A program made the translations under genes and the position numbers. A model generated the notes under the pieces. The model was not told the DNA's origin. It ran no database searches and worked only from the letters and a program-made list of their open reading frames with translations. 64,000 bases of DNA from Paenibacillus sambharensis (GTDB taxonomy: Bacteria > Bacillota > Bacilli > Paenibacillales > Paenibacillaceae): assembly GCF_003233845.1 (NCBI RefSeq), contig NZ_QKRB01000057.1:186001-250000 (forward strand), read 5' to 3'. Positions within the stretch are counted from its first letter, which is position 1; each line of letters begins with the position of its first letter. Shown one piece after another: positions 35,723 through 44,444 of the stretch.

Positions 35723-35850
35723 TGTCGAATCAATACGGAAAACTTCGAAAGAGGAGACCTTATGTAATAAAATATTAATTATATAGAAGCTGTGAAAAAA
35801 AATAAAGAAAAATAATTTTCGACAGAAGGAATTTTATGGGGGATGTCGAA
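35723..35850 (+). promoter_or_regulatory. Three 0A boxes upstream of spo0A
   Basis: Exact TGTCGAA cores occur at 35723-35729 (plus), 35818-35824 (minus, TTCGACA) and 35844-35850 (plus). The last two flank and overlap the promoter, as expected for Spo0A autoregulation. Confidence 0.75.
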
Positions 35851-35861
35851 AATGTTATAAT
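35825..35861 (+). promoter_or_regulatory. SigH-type promoter of spo0A, with overlapping SigA-type -10
   Basis: GAAGGAATT (35825-35833) fits the SigH -35 pattern. GTCGAAA (35845-35851) is a one-mismatch SigH -10 at an 11-bp spacing. A separate consensus extended -10 TGTTATAAT is at 35853-35861, which could serve vegetative transcription. B. subtilis spo0A also has a vegetative and a SigH promoter. Confidence 0.6.
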
Positions 35862-35906
35862 AGCAAAAACATGCTTCATCCAAATCGGTCAAGGGAGGAC
35901 TCAGAC

Positions 35907-36713
35907 TTGCAAAGAATTGAGGTTTTACTCGCAGATGACAACCGAGAATTTACTAACTTATTATCGGAGTATATAGCAGAACAGAGTGATATGACGGTTA
36001 GCGGTGTAGCTTACAATGGTGAAGAAGTGCTCAGGCTGCTCGAGGAATCAAGAAAGACGCCTGACATTCTTATTCTGGATATTATCATGCCTCATTTGGA
36101 TGGGTTGGGTGTACTGGAGAGGCTTCGTGATATGAACCTCAATCCAATGCCTAAGATCATTATGCTGACGGCATTCGGTCAAGAGAATATTACGCAAAAG
36201 GCTGTCCAGCTCGGCGCTTCATACTACATACTGAAGCCGTTCGATATGGAAATCCTGGCTAACCGGATTCGCCAGCTGGTAGGCAACCCAGCCGTTGTAT
36301 CTGGTTCCAACTATACATCTTCTCTGCCGAAGTCCAATGTCGTACCAATTGCCAAAGGCAAGAATCTGGACGCGAACATCACAAGCATCATTCATGAGAT
36401 TGGTGTTCCTGCTCATATTAAAGGGTATCAATATCTTCGTGAAGCGATTACAATGGTGTACAATAACATTGAGATTCTTGGCGCAATCACCAAAACGCTG
36501 TACCCGGCAATCGCTGAGAAGTTCAAGACAACGCCTTCACGAGTCGAGCGAGCCATTCGTCATGCTATCGAGGTCGCGTGGACTCGCGGAAACATTGATT
36601 CCATCAGCCACTTGTTCGGTTACACCATTAACATCAGCAAATCTAAGCCAACCAACAGCGAATTCATCGCGATGGTAGCTGACAAGCTGCGCATTGAGCA
36701 TAAGGTGTCCTGA
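35907..36713 (+). CDS. spo0A: Sporulation master regulator Spo0A
   Basis: This 268-residue response regulator decides entry into sporulation once phosphorylated by the phosphorelay. The receiver domain has the acidic pair Asp10/Asp11, phosphoacceptor Asp58 ([12 protein letters not shown]), Thr88 and Lys110. The C-terminal effector domain is close to identical to Bacillus Spo0A, including [17 protein letters not shown] and the DNA-contacting [16 protein letters not shown] chose TTG 35907 because AAGGGAGG stands just upstream and the protein then has the family length. An open frame reaches back to ATG 35871 without a site. It is monocistronic. Confidence 0.97.
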   Translation: MQRIEVLLADDNREFTNLLSEYIAEQSDMTVSGVAYNGEEVLRLLEESRKTPDILILDIIMPHLDGLGVLERLRDMNLNPMPKIIMLTAFGQENITQKAVQLGASYYILKPFDMEILANRIRQLVGNPAVVSGSNYTSSLPKSNVVPIAKGKNLDANITSIIHEIGVPAHIKGYQYLREAITMVYNNIEILGAITKTLYPAIAEKFKTTPSRVERAIRHAIEVAWTRGNIDSISHLFGYTINISKSKPTNSEFIAMVADKLRIEHKVS

Positions 36714-36758
36714 AAGCGTGAGGATTAATTCTTAAATCCGCAGCAGGTCATGACAACA

Positions 36759-36811
36759 AACAACACCGCCCTCGCTTCGGATTTCTCCGAAGTGTGACGG
36801 TGTTGTTTTTA
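36759..36811 (+). terminator. Terminator between spo0A and the convergent DUF2627 gene
   Basis: AACAACACCG pairs with CGGTGTTGTT, with an inner CTTCGGA/TCCGAAG helix, followed by T residues on the plus strand. The minus-strand side has only TTTG, so it works mainly for spo0A. Confidence 0.85.
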
Positions 36812-36858
36812 GTATAGTTGATGCCACTGCTGGTGCCCAATTATCATCATCTTGTCGC

Positions 36859-37155
36859 TCAAGCATCCTGTCTTGGCGGGCGCGGTCTTTTCGGTTTGAA
36901 GCGGGGGGCAACATAATTGCGTTTACGGTCCCGAAAGAAAATCCAGCCTCCGATAAAACCGACACCTGCCATAAACATCAGCATTCCGGCGATAAACTTG
37001 CCCCACTGAAAGGCTGGAGCCACTGCTTCATTGTTGCCGTATTCCGAGAAGAATACAAACAGCGAATCCTTAAGCAGCAAGAAGCCGTAGGTGGCCATGA
37101 AGCCGGGAATGACGAGCAGTAGAATGGCGATAAAACGGGCGATGACTTGTCTCAC
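36859..37155 (-). CDS. yqzF: DUF2627 membrane protein (YqzF-like)
   Basis: This 98-residue protein has two membrane helices (about 8-28 and 53-73) and a basic Pro/Arg/Lys-rich tail. It matches the DUF2627 family, located near spo0A in Bacilli; function unknown. The start is GTG after TAGGAGGGT. It is convergent with spo0A and divergent from the 2-oxoacid dehydrogenase operon. Confidence 0.8.
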   Translation of the reverse strand: MRQVIARFIAILLLVIPGFMATYGFLLLKDSLFVFFSEYGNNEAVAPAFQWGKFIAGMLMFMAGVGFIGGWIFFRDRKRNYVAPRFKPKRPRPPRQDA

Positions 37156-37266
37156 GCCGGTACCCTCCTACAACAACAAGTGCTAGTTGCATTGCTCCTA
37201 TCATACCCTTTTCAGTTTAACCTGTCCATTTTGCGAATTTGGACATGTTATTGTGCCCGAAAACAG

Positions 37267-37290
37267 GTACAATAGAGAGCGAAATTGTAC
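37267..37290 (+). promoter_or_regulatory. Palindromic operator candidate upstream of lpdV
   Basis: GTACAAT (37267-37273) and ATTGTAC (37284-37290) form a perfect 7-bp inverted repeat with a 10-base spacer, 22 bp before the start codon. The left arm contains TACAAT, a possible -10. The regulator is unknown. Confidence 0.5.
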
Positions 37291-37312
37291 ATACGAAAGA
37301 AGGCGAATGGAC

Positions 37313-38737
37313 ATGACCATCCAAGTGGATGTTGCAGTGCTCGGCGGTGGACCGGGCGGATATACGGCCGCTATTCGGGCGGCACAGCTCGGGAAGACAG
37401 TAGCGATCGTTGAAATGGATAAAGTGGGAGGCACCTGTCTGCACAAAGGATGTATTCCTAGCAAATCTCTGCTTAGAAGCGCAGAGGTTTACCATACCGT
37501 CAAGGAAGCCGAACAATTCGGTGTGGTAACCGGGGGAGAAAGCACGCTCCGCTATGACCTCGTATCCAAGCGGAAGGCGGATACCGTGGATAAGCTTTAT
37601 AAAGGGCTGCAGTATCTGATGAATAAGCATAAGATCGAAGTTATCAAAGGCAAGGGCCGTATTATTGGGCCGTCCATTTTTTCGCCGCGCAGCGGAGCCC
37701 TAGCTGTTGAGCTGGCTGATGGCGAAATGGAGACAGTTATTTCAGCCAACCTGATTATTGCAACCGGGACCAGACCCCGCAGATTACCTCATCTGAACTA
37801 TGATGGCGTACATATAATGACGAGCGATGATGTGCTCGAAATGAAGGCACTGCCAAGCAGTATTTTAATTGTGGGTGGTGGTGTCATTGGCGTCGAGTGG
37901 GCTTCTATGCTGCATGATTTTGGCGCTCAGGTAACGGTTGTCGAGGCGGCGGACCGCTTGCTTCCAGGTGAAGATGAAGATGTATCGGCTGAGCTGATGA
38001 AGCTGTTCCGGACAAGAGGAATACGCGTTCTGACGAAGGTTAACCTTAAGCTTGAATCCTGTCAATCGGGGGAAGGCAGAGTTGCTATTGAAGCGGAATC
38101 TGCCGATGGCCATTTGCAGCTGGAAGCCGCTGCTATGCTCGTATCCGTGGGACGTGAGGCCAACATCCAGGAGATTGGTCTGGAAGCGACGGATATCCAG
38201 GTTCAGAACGGGTTTGTGAAGACGAATGCCATGCTGCAGACGAGGGAGCCGCATATTTACGCGATCGGCGACGTGACTGGCGGTGTTCAGCTTGCTCATG
38301 CCGCTGCTCATGAAGGAGTTTTTGCAGTGGAGCATTTATCCGGTCAGAAGCCTGATTTGGTGGAGGCACACCGGATTCCAAGAGGTGTCTATTCGAGACC
38401 CGAGGTCGCTTCACTGGGATGGACGGAGAGCCAGGCGCGCAGCCAAGGTTTTGAAGTGAAGACAGGGAAAATCCCATTCGCCGCAATTGGGAAGGCGGTC
38501 GTTAAGGGAGAGACGGACGGATTCGTGAAGGTGGTGGCTGATAAGGCGACGGGCGATGTGCTGGGCGTTCATATGATCGGGCCTCATGTCACGGATCTTA
38601 TTACGGAAGCAGCTCTTGCTGATTTGCTTAATGCTTCCGTGTGGGAAGTAGGGCAGCTCATTCATCCGCACCCGACACTATCCGAAGCCTTGGGTGAAGC
38701 CATGCTGGCTGTAGACGGCAATTCGCTTGCGTTTTAA
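37313..38737 (+). CDS. lpdV: Dihydrolipoyl dehydrogenase (E3)
   Basis: This 474-residue FAD enzyme reoxidises the dihydrolipoyl arm of the E2 subunit and reduces NAD. FAD site GGGPGGYTAA (about 11-20), redox disulfide Cys42-Cys47 in GGTCLHKGCIPS, NAD site GGGVIGVEWA, and the C-terminal HPHPTLSEA are complete. ATG 37313 is chosen over ATG 37307 for its spacing from AAGAAGG. It leads a run of E1 alpha, E1 beta and E2 genes, as lpdV does in the B. subtilis bkd operon. Here the ptb, bcd and buk genes of that operon are absent. Confidence 0.93.
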   Translation: MTIQVDVAVLGGGPGGYTAAIRAAQLGKTVAIVEMDKVGGTCLHKGCIPSKSLLRSAEVYHTVKEAEQFGVVTGGESTLRYDLVSKRKADTVDKLYKGLQYLMNKHKIEVIKGKGRIIGPSIFSPRSGALAVELADGEMETVISANLIIATGTRPRRLPHLNYDGVHIMTSDDVLEMKALPSSILIVGGGVIGVEWASMLHDFGAQVTVVEAADRLLPGEDEDVSAELMKLFRTRGIRVLTKVNLKLESCQSGEGRVAIEAESADGHLQLEAAAMLVSVGREANIQEIGLEATDIQVQNGFVKTNAMLQTREPHIYAIGDVTGGVQLAHAAAHEGVFAVEHLSGQKPDLVEAHRIPRGVYSRPEVASLGWTESQARSQGFEVKTGKIPFAAIGKAVVKGETDGFVKVVADKATGDVLGVHMIGPHVTDLITEAALADLLNASVWEVGQLIHPHPTLSEALGEAMLAVDGNSLAF

Positions 38738-38788
38738 ATACAGCCTGGTGTGCAAAACGATACATTTTCTTTTTTTGCCCACTCGCGT

Positions 38789-38794
38789 TATAAT
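38789..38794 (+). promoter_or_regulatory. Consensus -10 element between lpdV and bkdAA
   Basis: TATAAT stands in the 157-bp gap before the E1 alpha gene, about 100 bp upstream of its start. No clear -35 is seen, so an internal promoter is possible but weakly supported. Confidence 0.35.
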
Positions 38795-38894
38795 AGCTGT
38801 AGCAACTATTAGTACCTGGTGTTAAGATCAACGATTAATACTTGGAACTACAGACTTATACTAGTGAACTTTACCAGGAAGAGGAGGCTGCATA

Positions 38895-39917
38895 ATGGCT
38901 AAGACCGAATCAGTCACCCAATCTTTTCGCCACCGTGAGGTCGGTTTGACAGATGAGCAGGCCGTGCAGATGTACAGCACCATGCTGACGGCCCGAAAAT
39001 TCGATGAGCGGATGCTGCTGCTGCAGCGGGCAGGCAAAATTAATTTCCACGTTTCCGGGATTGGTCAGGAAGCCGCTCAGGTAGCGGCAGCTTATGCACT
39101 CGACCGGGAGCAGGATTATTTTCTCCCCTACTATCGCGATTACGGCTTCGTTCTGTCGGTTGGCATGACGCTGAGAGATCTGCTGCTGTCGGTATTTGCC
39201 AAGGCCGAGGACCCGAACAGCGGCGGACGTCAGATGCCCGGGCACTTTGGCAGCAAGAAGCTGCGTATTGTGACAGGTTCCAGTCCGGTAACTACTCAGG
39301 TGCCGCATGCTGTAGGATTCGCGCTGGCCGCGAAGATGAAGGGCAAGAAGTTTGTTTCATTTGTTACCTTTGGTGACGGTTCGAGCAACCAGGGAGATTT
39401 CCATGAAGGCTGCAACTTTGCCGGGGTACATAAGCTGCCGGTTATTTTGATGTGTGAAAATAACCAGTACGCGATTTCGGTTCCCATAGACCGGCAGGTA
39501 AGCGGGAAAATCAGCGACAGGGCACTTGGCTACGGATTTCCCGGCATTCGTGTGGACGGCAACGATCCGCTGGAAGTATATCGGGTTGTTAAGGAAGCCA
39601 GGGAGCGCGCGGTTGCCGGTGAAGGCCCTACACTTATTGAAGCGATGATGTACCGCTTGTCACCGCACTCCACCTCTGATAACGATCTGGCTTACCGGAC
39701 GAAGGAAGAGGTCGAGGAGAACAAGCTGAAGGACGGCCTTCCTAAATTTAAACAATACTTGATCGATTGCGGACTATGGTCAGAGGAGCAGGAGCAGGAG
39801 CTTTCGGCTGCCATCAAGGCTGAGCTTGATGATGCGACTGCTTATGCAGACAAAGCGCCATTCCCTGCACCAGAGGATATTCTGCTGCATGTGTACGCAG
39901 AAGAGGGAGGCAACTAA
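38895..39917 (+). CDS. bkdAA: Branched-chain 2-oxoacid dehydrogenase E1 alpha
   Basis: This 340-residue thiamine diphosphate subunit decarboxylates branched-chain 2-oxo acids together with E1 beta. The cofactor motif GDGSSNQGDFHEGCNFAG with later NNQYAISVP is complete, and the phosphorylation-loop region RLSPHSTSDND is typical of BCKDH-type E1 alpha. In Bacilli this complex supplies the primers for iso and anteiso fatty acids. The ATG follows AGAGGAGGC, and E1 beta starts two bases after the stop. Confidence 0.92.
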   Translation: MAKTESVTQSFRHREVGLTDEQAVQMYSTMLTARKFDERMLLLQRAGKINFHVSGIGQEAAQVAAAYALDREQDYFLPYYRDYGFVLSVGMTLRDLLLSVFAKAEDPNSGGRQMPGHFGSKKLRIVTGSSPVTTQVPHAVGFALAAKMKGKKFVSFVTFGDGSSNQGDFHEGCNFAGVHKLPVILMCENNQYAISVPIDRQVSGKISDRALGYGFPGIRVDGNDPLEVYRVVKEARERAVAGEGPTLIEAMMYRLSPHSTSDNDLAYRTKEEVEENKLKDGLPKFKQYLIDCGLWSEEQEQELSAAIKAELDDATAYADKAPFPAPEDILLHVYAEEGGN

Positions 39918-39919
39918 CC

Positions 39920-40903
39920 ATGCCAGTCATTGAATATATAGATGCGATCCGGCTAGCCATGAAGGAAGAGATGGCCCGTGATGAGAATGTCTTCGTGCTG
40001 GGTGAGGATGTCGGTCTTAAGGGCGGTGTCTTCACCACAACCAAGGGACTGCTCGACGAATTCGGCGCGATGCGGGCACTTGATACGCCGCTGGCTGAGT
40101 CGGCTATCGCCGGCGTTGCCATCGGGGCAGCCATGTACGGAATGAAGCCAATCGCGGAGATGCAGTACTCCGACTTTATGTTTCCGGCTACCAACCAGAT
40201 TATTAGCGAAGCGGCTAAGATCCGTTACCGCTCGAACAATGACTGGGAGTGTCCCGTAGTAATCCGCGCGCCGATCGGCGGCGGGATTTTTGGGGGCTTG
40301 TATCACTCGCAGTGTCCGGAGTCTGTTTTCTTTGGCACACCAGGTTTGAAAATCGTAGCTCCATATACTCCTTACGATGCTAAAGGTCTCTTGAAGGCAG
40401 CGGTGCGCGATCCAGACCCGGTCTTATACTTTGAGAACAAGAAGTGCTACAAGCTGGTAAGCGGTGAAGTGCCCGACACGGATTACACGGTGCCGATCGG
40501 CAAAGCCAATGTGCTGCGCGAAGGTGAGGATATCACGGTGATTGGCTACAGCCTGCCGCTGCATTTTATTATGCAGGCTGCCGAGGAGCTCAGCGGTGAG
40601 GGCATTGAAGCACATGTGCTTGACCTGCGTACGATTCAGCCGCTTGACAAGGAAGCGATTCTGGAAGCTGTGCGCAGGACCGGAAAGGTTCTCATTGTCC
40701 ATGAGGACAATAAGACAGGCGGAGTCGGTGCCGAGGTTGCGGCGATTATCGCTGAAGAGCTGCTGTATGAGCTGGATGCTCCGATTATGCGATTATGCGG
40801 GCCGGATGTTCCAGCCATGCCGATCAACGCGCCTGGAGAGAAATTCTTTATGCTAAACCGTGACAAAGTGTATGATGCCATGCGTAAATTAGCGCTTTAT
40901 TAG
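39920..40903 (+). CDS. bkdAB: Branched-chain 2-oxoacid dehydrogenase E1 beta
   Basis: This 327-residue subunit pairs with E1 alpha. The N-terminal GEDVGLKGGVFTTTKGL, the TPLAESAIAG segment and the C-terminal GPDVPAMPINAPGE are typical of BCKDH-type E1 beta. The ATG lies two bases after bkdAA with GAGGGAGG as ribosome site. Confidence 0.93.
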   Translation: MPVIEYIDAIRLAMKEEMARDENVFVLGEDVGLKGGVFTTTKGLLDEFGAMRALDTPLAESAIAGVAIGAAMYGMKPIAEMQYSDFMFPATNQIISEAAKIRYRSNNDWECPVVIRAPIGGGIFGGLYHSQCPESVFFGTPGLKIVAPYTPYDAKGLLKAAVRDPDPVLYFENKKCYKLVSGEVPDTDYTVPIGKANVLREGEDITVIGYSLPLHFIMQAAEELSGEGIEAHVLDLRTIQPLDKEAILEAVRRTGKVLIVHEDNKTGGVGAEVAAIIAEELLYELDAPIMRLCGPDVPAMPINAPGEKFFMLNRDKVYDAMRKLALY

Positions 40904-40923
40904 AAGGTATTAGGGGATGAGCA

Positions 40924-42264
40924 ATGATGAAATCGGTAACGGAAATCGTCATGCCGCAGCTGGCGGAGTCGCTTGTTTCGGCAACGATTGATAAGTGGTT
41001 GAAGCAGCCGGGCGATGAGATCGAGATGTATGAGCCGATTTGCGAGATCATTACAGATAAAGTGAATGCTGAGCTGCCGTCAACAGTTGCGGGCAAGCTT
41101 GTCAAGATATTAGCGGGCGCAGGGGAGACGATTCCTGTAGGCGCGCCAATCTGTCTGGTGGAAAGCATAACAGCTGATGAGACAGGTACGGCTGGAGTAT
41201 CAGCAGTACAGCCTGCCGGAGCAGCTGTAACCACCAGCGAAGCTGCGGAGGATCAAAGTATGCGCGGAAGATATTCGCCTGCTGTTCAGCGGCTTGCGGC
41301 TGAGCATAATCTGGATCTGACGGAAATTCGCGGCTCAGGCATTGGCGGTCGTATTACAAGGAAGGATGTCCTTGCCTATGTGGAGTCGGGTGCTCGCGCG
41401 AAGAATGAACCAAGAGCCGCAGAGCAGCAGTCCAGCAAGCCTGCAGAACAGGCGGTTTCTGCACCGGCTGAGACCAAGCTTCCAAGCGTACGCTCCTCGG
41501 GCCTGCACTTGTCGGAGCCGCCGCGTCTTCCTGACGTACAGGTTGAGCAGCAGTCGGTACCCGGCAAGGGTGAATATTTTATCGATGTCACTCCGATCCG
41601 CAATACGATCGCGACAAGAATGCGGCAGAGCGTAACGGAAATCCCTCATGCTTGGACGATGATTGAAGTCGATGTTACCAACCTCGTTGTGCTTCGCAAC
41701 AAGCTTAAGGATGAATTCCGGAAGCGGGAAGGCATTAATCTGACCTACCTGGCGTTCTTGATCAAGGCAGTCGTTAATGCGATTAAAGATTACCCGATCA
41801 TGAACTCGATCTGGGCAGTCGATAAAATCATCGTCAAGCGCGATATCAACATTTCGCTGGTGGTGGGTACGGAGGAGTCCGTCCTGACACCGGTTATCCA
41901 TAATGCGGACCAGAAGAATATTGCGGGCCTTGCCCATGAGATCGATGAGCTTGCCCGCAAGACGAGGGAAGGCAAGCTGACAGTAGCCGATATGCAGGGC
42001 GGAACCTTCACAGTCAATAATACGGGCTCATTTGGTTCGATTCTATCCTACCCGATTATCAACTATCCGCAGGCTGTTAATTTAACATTCGAATCCATTG
42101 TGAAGCGTCCGGTTGTCATCAATGACATGATTGCGGTTCGTTCGATGGCTAATCTGTGTTTGTCCCTTGACCACCGGATATTGGACGGCGTGATTTGCGG
42201 CCGGTTCCTGCAGCGTGTGAAGGACAACCTGGAAGGTTATAATCTGGAGACGAAGCTGTATTAA
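40924..42264 (+). CDS. bkdB: Branched-chain 2-oxoacid dehydrogenase E2 (lipoamide acyltransferase)
   Basis: This 446-residue core subunit has one lipoyl domain (about 3-79, lipoyl Lys46 in EIITDKVNAE), a peripheral-subunit-binding domain (about 115-152, RYSPAVQRLAAEHNLD), Ala/Pro-rich linkers, and the acyltransferase domain from about 215. The catalytic pattern HxxxDG is His417 to Gly422 in LDHRILDG. It completes the E3-E1-E1-E2 operon. lipB follows after 27 bp. Confidence 0.94.
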   Translation: MMKSVTEIVMPQLAESLVSATIDKWLKQPGDEIEMYEPICEIITDKVNAELPSTVAGKLVKILAGAGETIPVGAPICLVESITADETGTAGVSAVQPAGAAVTTSEAAEDQSMRGRYSPAVQRLAAEHNLDLTEIRGSGIGGRITRKDVLAYVESGARAKNEPRAAEQQSSKPAEQAVSAPAETKLPSVRSSGLHLSEPPRLPDVQVEQQSVPGKGEYFIDVTPIRNTIATRMRQSVTEIPHAWTMIEVDVTNLVVLRNKLKDEFRKREGINLTYLAFLIKAVVNAIKDYPIMNSIWAVDKIIVKRDINISLVVGTEESVLTPVIHNADQKNIAGLAHEIDELARKTREGKLTVADMQGGTFTVNNTGSFGSILSYPIINYPQAVNLTFESIVKRPVVINDMIAVRSMANLCLSLDHRILDGVICGRFLQRVKDNLEGYNLETKLY

Positions 42265-42291
42265 ACATTGACAAAAAAAGAGGGTGCGACT

Positions 42292-43014
42292 ATGAGCGAA
42301 GCTAACCGGTTGGACAGCATCTACATACCTATGTTAGGCTATGGCGAGGCTTGGGACCTGCAGAAATCGCTTGTCCGGCAGATTGATCTGGAGGAAGCTC
42401 CTGAGAAGCTTCTGCTGCTTCAGCACCCGCCAACGTATACGATTGGGTCACAGAGGCATCCGGAGCACCTGCTGCTCAGCGAGGAAGAGCTTGCGGCACG
42501 CGGAATTGCCGTACATCAGATTGACCGTGGCGGCGATATTACCTATCATGGCCCTGGCCAGCTGGTTGGTTACCCGCTCTTGTATCTGGATGCTGCCGGA
42601 CTGGATCTGCACGCTTATCTTCGTAATTTGGAACAGGTGATGATCGACTGGCTTGCCGGATACGGAATAGAAGGCGGCAGGAAGACGGAATATACAGGCG
42701 TGTGGGTCGGCGATGTGAAGATAGCGGCAATTGGCGTCAAATTCAACAAGAGCCGCAGGCGCAAGGGCTTCGTAACAAGCCACGGCTTCGCCTTGAATTT
42801 GAAGGCGGGGATTGCAGCGGATGGGTTTCAGGGCATCATTCCATGCGGAATTCAATCTTATGGTGTGACTTCCTTCGAGGATCTGACGGGGAGGACTATG
42901 CCGGTCAGACAGGCGGCAGAAGAGATTCTGCCGCACTTCTGCCGCATATTCAACAAGCATTCGAATGGTTTAGTAGAAGAACCAGGACATGCTCATCATG
43001 ACGGTGGAAATTAA
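42292..43014 (+). CDS. lipB: Octanoyl-[ACP]:protein octanoyltransferase LipB
   Basis: This 240-residue enzyme transfers octanoate from acyl carrier protein to lipoyl domains, the first step of lipoate assembly. The family motif RGGDITYHGPGQLVGYP is at about 79-95. Catalytic Lys143 (GDVKIAAIGVK) and Cys185 (IIPCGIQSYGVTS) are present. ATG 42292 is chosen for the AAGAGGGTG site; an in-frame TTG at 42268 is not needed. Placement just after the E2 gene suggests it serves that complex. B. subtilis itself uses the LipM/LipL pathway, so this is a different solution. The 3' end overlaps a small gene on the other strand. Confidence 0.92.
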   Translation: MSEANRLDSIYIPMLGYGEAWDLQKSLVRQIDLEEAPEKLLLLQHPPTYTIGSQRHPEHLLLSEEELAARGIAVHQIDRGGDITYHGPGQLVGYPLLYLDAAGLDLHAYLRNLEQVMIDWLAGYGIEGGRKTEYTGVWVGDVKIAAIGVKFNKSRRRKGFVTSHGFALNLKAGIAADGFQGIIPCGIQSYGVTSFEDLTGRTMPVRQAAEEILPHFCRIFNKHSNGLVEEPGHAHHDGGN

Positions 43015-43068
43015 CATAACACCGACGAGAATGATAGCTGTAATGCGCAGCCATTTGCGATTGTGCAT
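42970..43068 (-). CDS. Prli42-like stressosome-associated membrane mini-protein
   Basis: A 32-residue frame begins MHNRKWLRITAII, continues as a single hydrophobic helix with LISTVMMSM, and ends in WFFY. This is the pattern of Prli42, a mini-protein that in Listeria anchors the stressosome to the membrane: short basic N terminus, one helix, and an ST pair near the middle. AAAGGAG lies nine bases before the ATG. The gene overlaps the 3' end of lipB on the opposite strand by 45 bases and is divergent from the M20 peptidase. No stressosome (rsbR/S/T) genes are in the window. Identification rests on pattern and length. Confidence 0.7.
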   Translation of the reverse strand: MHNRKWLRITAIILVGVMLISTVMMSMSWFFY

Positions 43069-43140
43069 GATGCCGCACTCCTTTCAAGGGAAGGGTTACG
43101 ACTCTTATTGTATACGATATTACATAGTGGAGGAAAGCTA

Positions 43141-44271
43141 ATGATCTCTGAGAAACGTCTTGTGGACGAATTTATGGAACTTGTCCAAGTGGACAGTGAA
43201 ACGAAGCATGAACAGGCAATAAGCAAGGTGCTGAAACAAAAGTTTGCCGAGCTTGGCCTGCAGGTCGAGGAGGATGATGCTGCGGAGAAGACCGGGCATG
43301 GAGCGGGCAATCTCTTCATTATGCTGGAAGCAAGCGGCACAGAGGATGCGCCGACTATCTTTTTCACCTCCCACATGGACACGGTAACACCTGGCGCCGG
43401 CATTAAGCCGCAGCTGGATGATGACGGTTATATCCGCAGTGACGGAACAACCATTCTGGGCGCTGACGACAAGGCAGGCATCGCTGCGATGCTGGAAGCA
43501 ATCAAGGTGCTGAAGGAGCAGAAGATCGCTCACGGACCGGTTCAATTCGTTATCACGGTAGGCGAGGAAGCGGGCCTTCATGGTGCCCGGGTAATGGACC
43601 CTGCCCGTCTGAAGGCAGAATACGGGTATGCTCTTGACTCCAATGGACAAATCGGCGATATCGCTGTAGCAGCTCCATCGCAGGCGCAGATCGACATGAA
43701 GATCATAGGCAAGTCGGCTCACGCCGGTGTAAACCCGGAGGACGGTATCAGTGCAATTCAGGTGGCCGCCAAGGCCATCTCCCGCATGAAGCTGGGCCGG
43801 ATCGACAAAGAAACGACAGCTAATATTGGTCGTTTCGAGGGCGGCGGCGCAACGAACATTGTCTGTGATTATGTAAAGCTTGATGCAGAAGCGAGAAGTA
43901 TTGTGCAGGATAAGCTGGACGCTCAGATTGAATCGATGCGGACAGCGCTTGAAAGTGCGGCCTCTGACTACGGCGCGACAGCCGAGTTTGAGAGCGAGAT
44001 CATCTACCCGGCTTATTCCTATACGGATGGTGATCCGGTAGTCGAGCTGGCGAAGAAGGCTATTGAGCAGATTGGGCGCACACCAAGAACCTTCCACTCA
44101 GGCGGAGGCAGTGATGCCAACATCTTCAATGGACTTGGCGTGCCGACGGTCAATCTTGCGGTCGGGTATGAGCATATTCATACAACCAAAGAGCAGATCA
44201 AGGTTGCGGATTTGGTTAAGACAACTGAGCTGGTCGTGCAGCTCATTAAGCTTGCGGCTGAAGAGAAGTAA
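43141..44271 (+). CDS. M20 family metallopeptidase (PepT-like, YqjE type)
   Basis: This 376-residue peptidase shows the M20 zinc residues in FFTSHMDTVTPG, LGADDKAGIAAMLEA and VGEEAGLHGAR, plus a dimerisation domain (about 180-290) and the final ligand region HSGGGSDANIFN. It resembles PepT and YqjE rather than carboxypeptidase G2, so a tri- or dipeptidase is likely. ATG 43141 follows GTGGAGGAAAG; the upstream open frame has no site. A strong terminator follows. Confidence 0.9.
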   Translation: MISEKRLVDEFMELVQVDSETKHEQAISKVLKQKFAELGLQVEEDDAAEKTGHGAGNLFIMLEASGTEDAPTIFFTSHMDTVTPGAGIKPQLDDDGYIRSDGTTILGADDKAGIAAMLEAIKVLKEQKIAHGPVQFVITVGEEAGLHGARVMDPARLKAEYGYALDSNGQIGDIAVAAPSQAQIDMKIIGKSAHAGVNPEDGISAIQVAAKAISRMKLGRIDKETTANIGRFEGGGATNIVCDYVKLDAEARSIVQDKLDAQIESMRTALESAASDYGATAEFESEIIYPAYSYTDGDPVVELAKKAIEQIGRTPRTFHSGGGSDANIFNGLGVPTVNLAVGYEHIHTTKEQIKVADLVKTTELVVQLIKLAAEEK

Positions 44272-44343
44272 GCTTAGAGTGTAACCCCCCAAAAAGCAAC
44301 CAGGAAGCGAGTATTAGCCTGTTGGCTGCTTATGTAAATAATG

Positions 44344-44397
44344 AAGGCATTTCCTAAGCTGGCAGCAGCTGCTGCTGGCGGGGGAGTGCCTTTTTTT
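44344..44397 (+). terminator. Terminator after the M20 peptidase
   Basis: AAGGCATTTCC pairs with the matching GGGAGTGCC(TT) arm over 11 bp with two G-U pairs, with an inner CAGCAGCTGCTG palindrome, followed by seven T residues. Confidence 0.85.
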
Positions 44398-44444
44398 GAT
44401 AACTGGCGACGTTCACACATCTGGCCATTGTAGGTAACGGCTGG

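Noticed and set aside
37239-37256. SigL (sigma-54) type promoter before lpdV, as in the B. subtilis bkd operon
   Set aside because: TGGACATGTTATTGT has GG at the right distance but GT instead of the essential GC at -12, and the CAC triplet is missing.
43138-44097. Minus-strand frame of 319 codons opposite the M20 peptidase
   Set aside because: It is antisense to a complete metallopeptidase with all ligands, and its composition is shadow-like.
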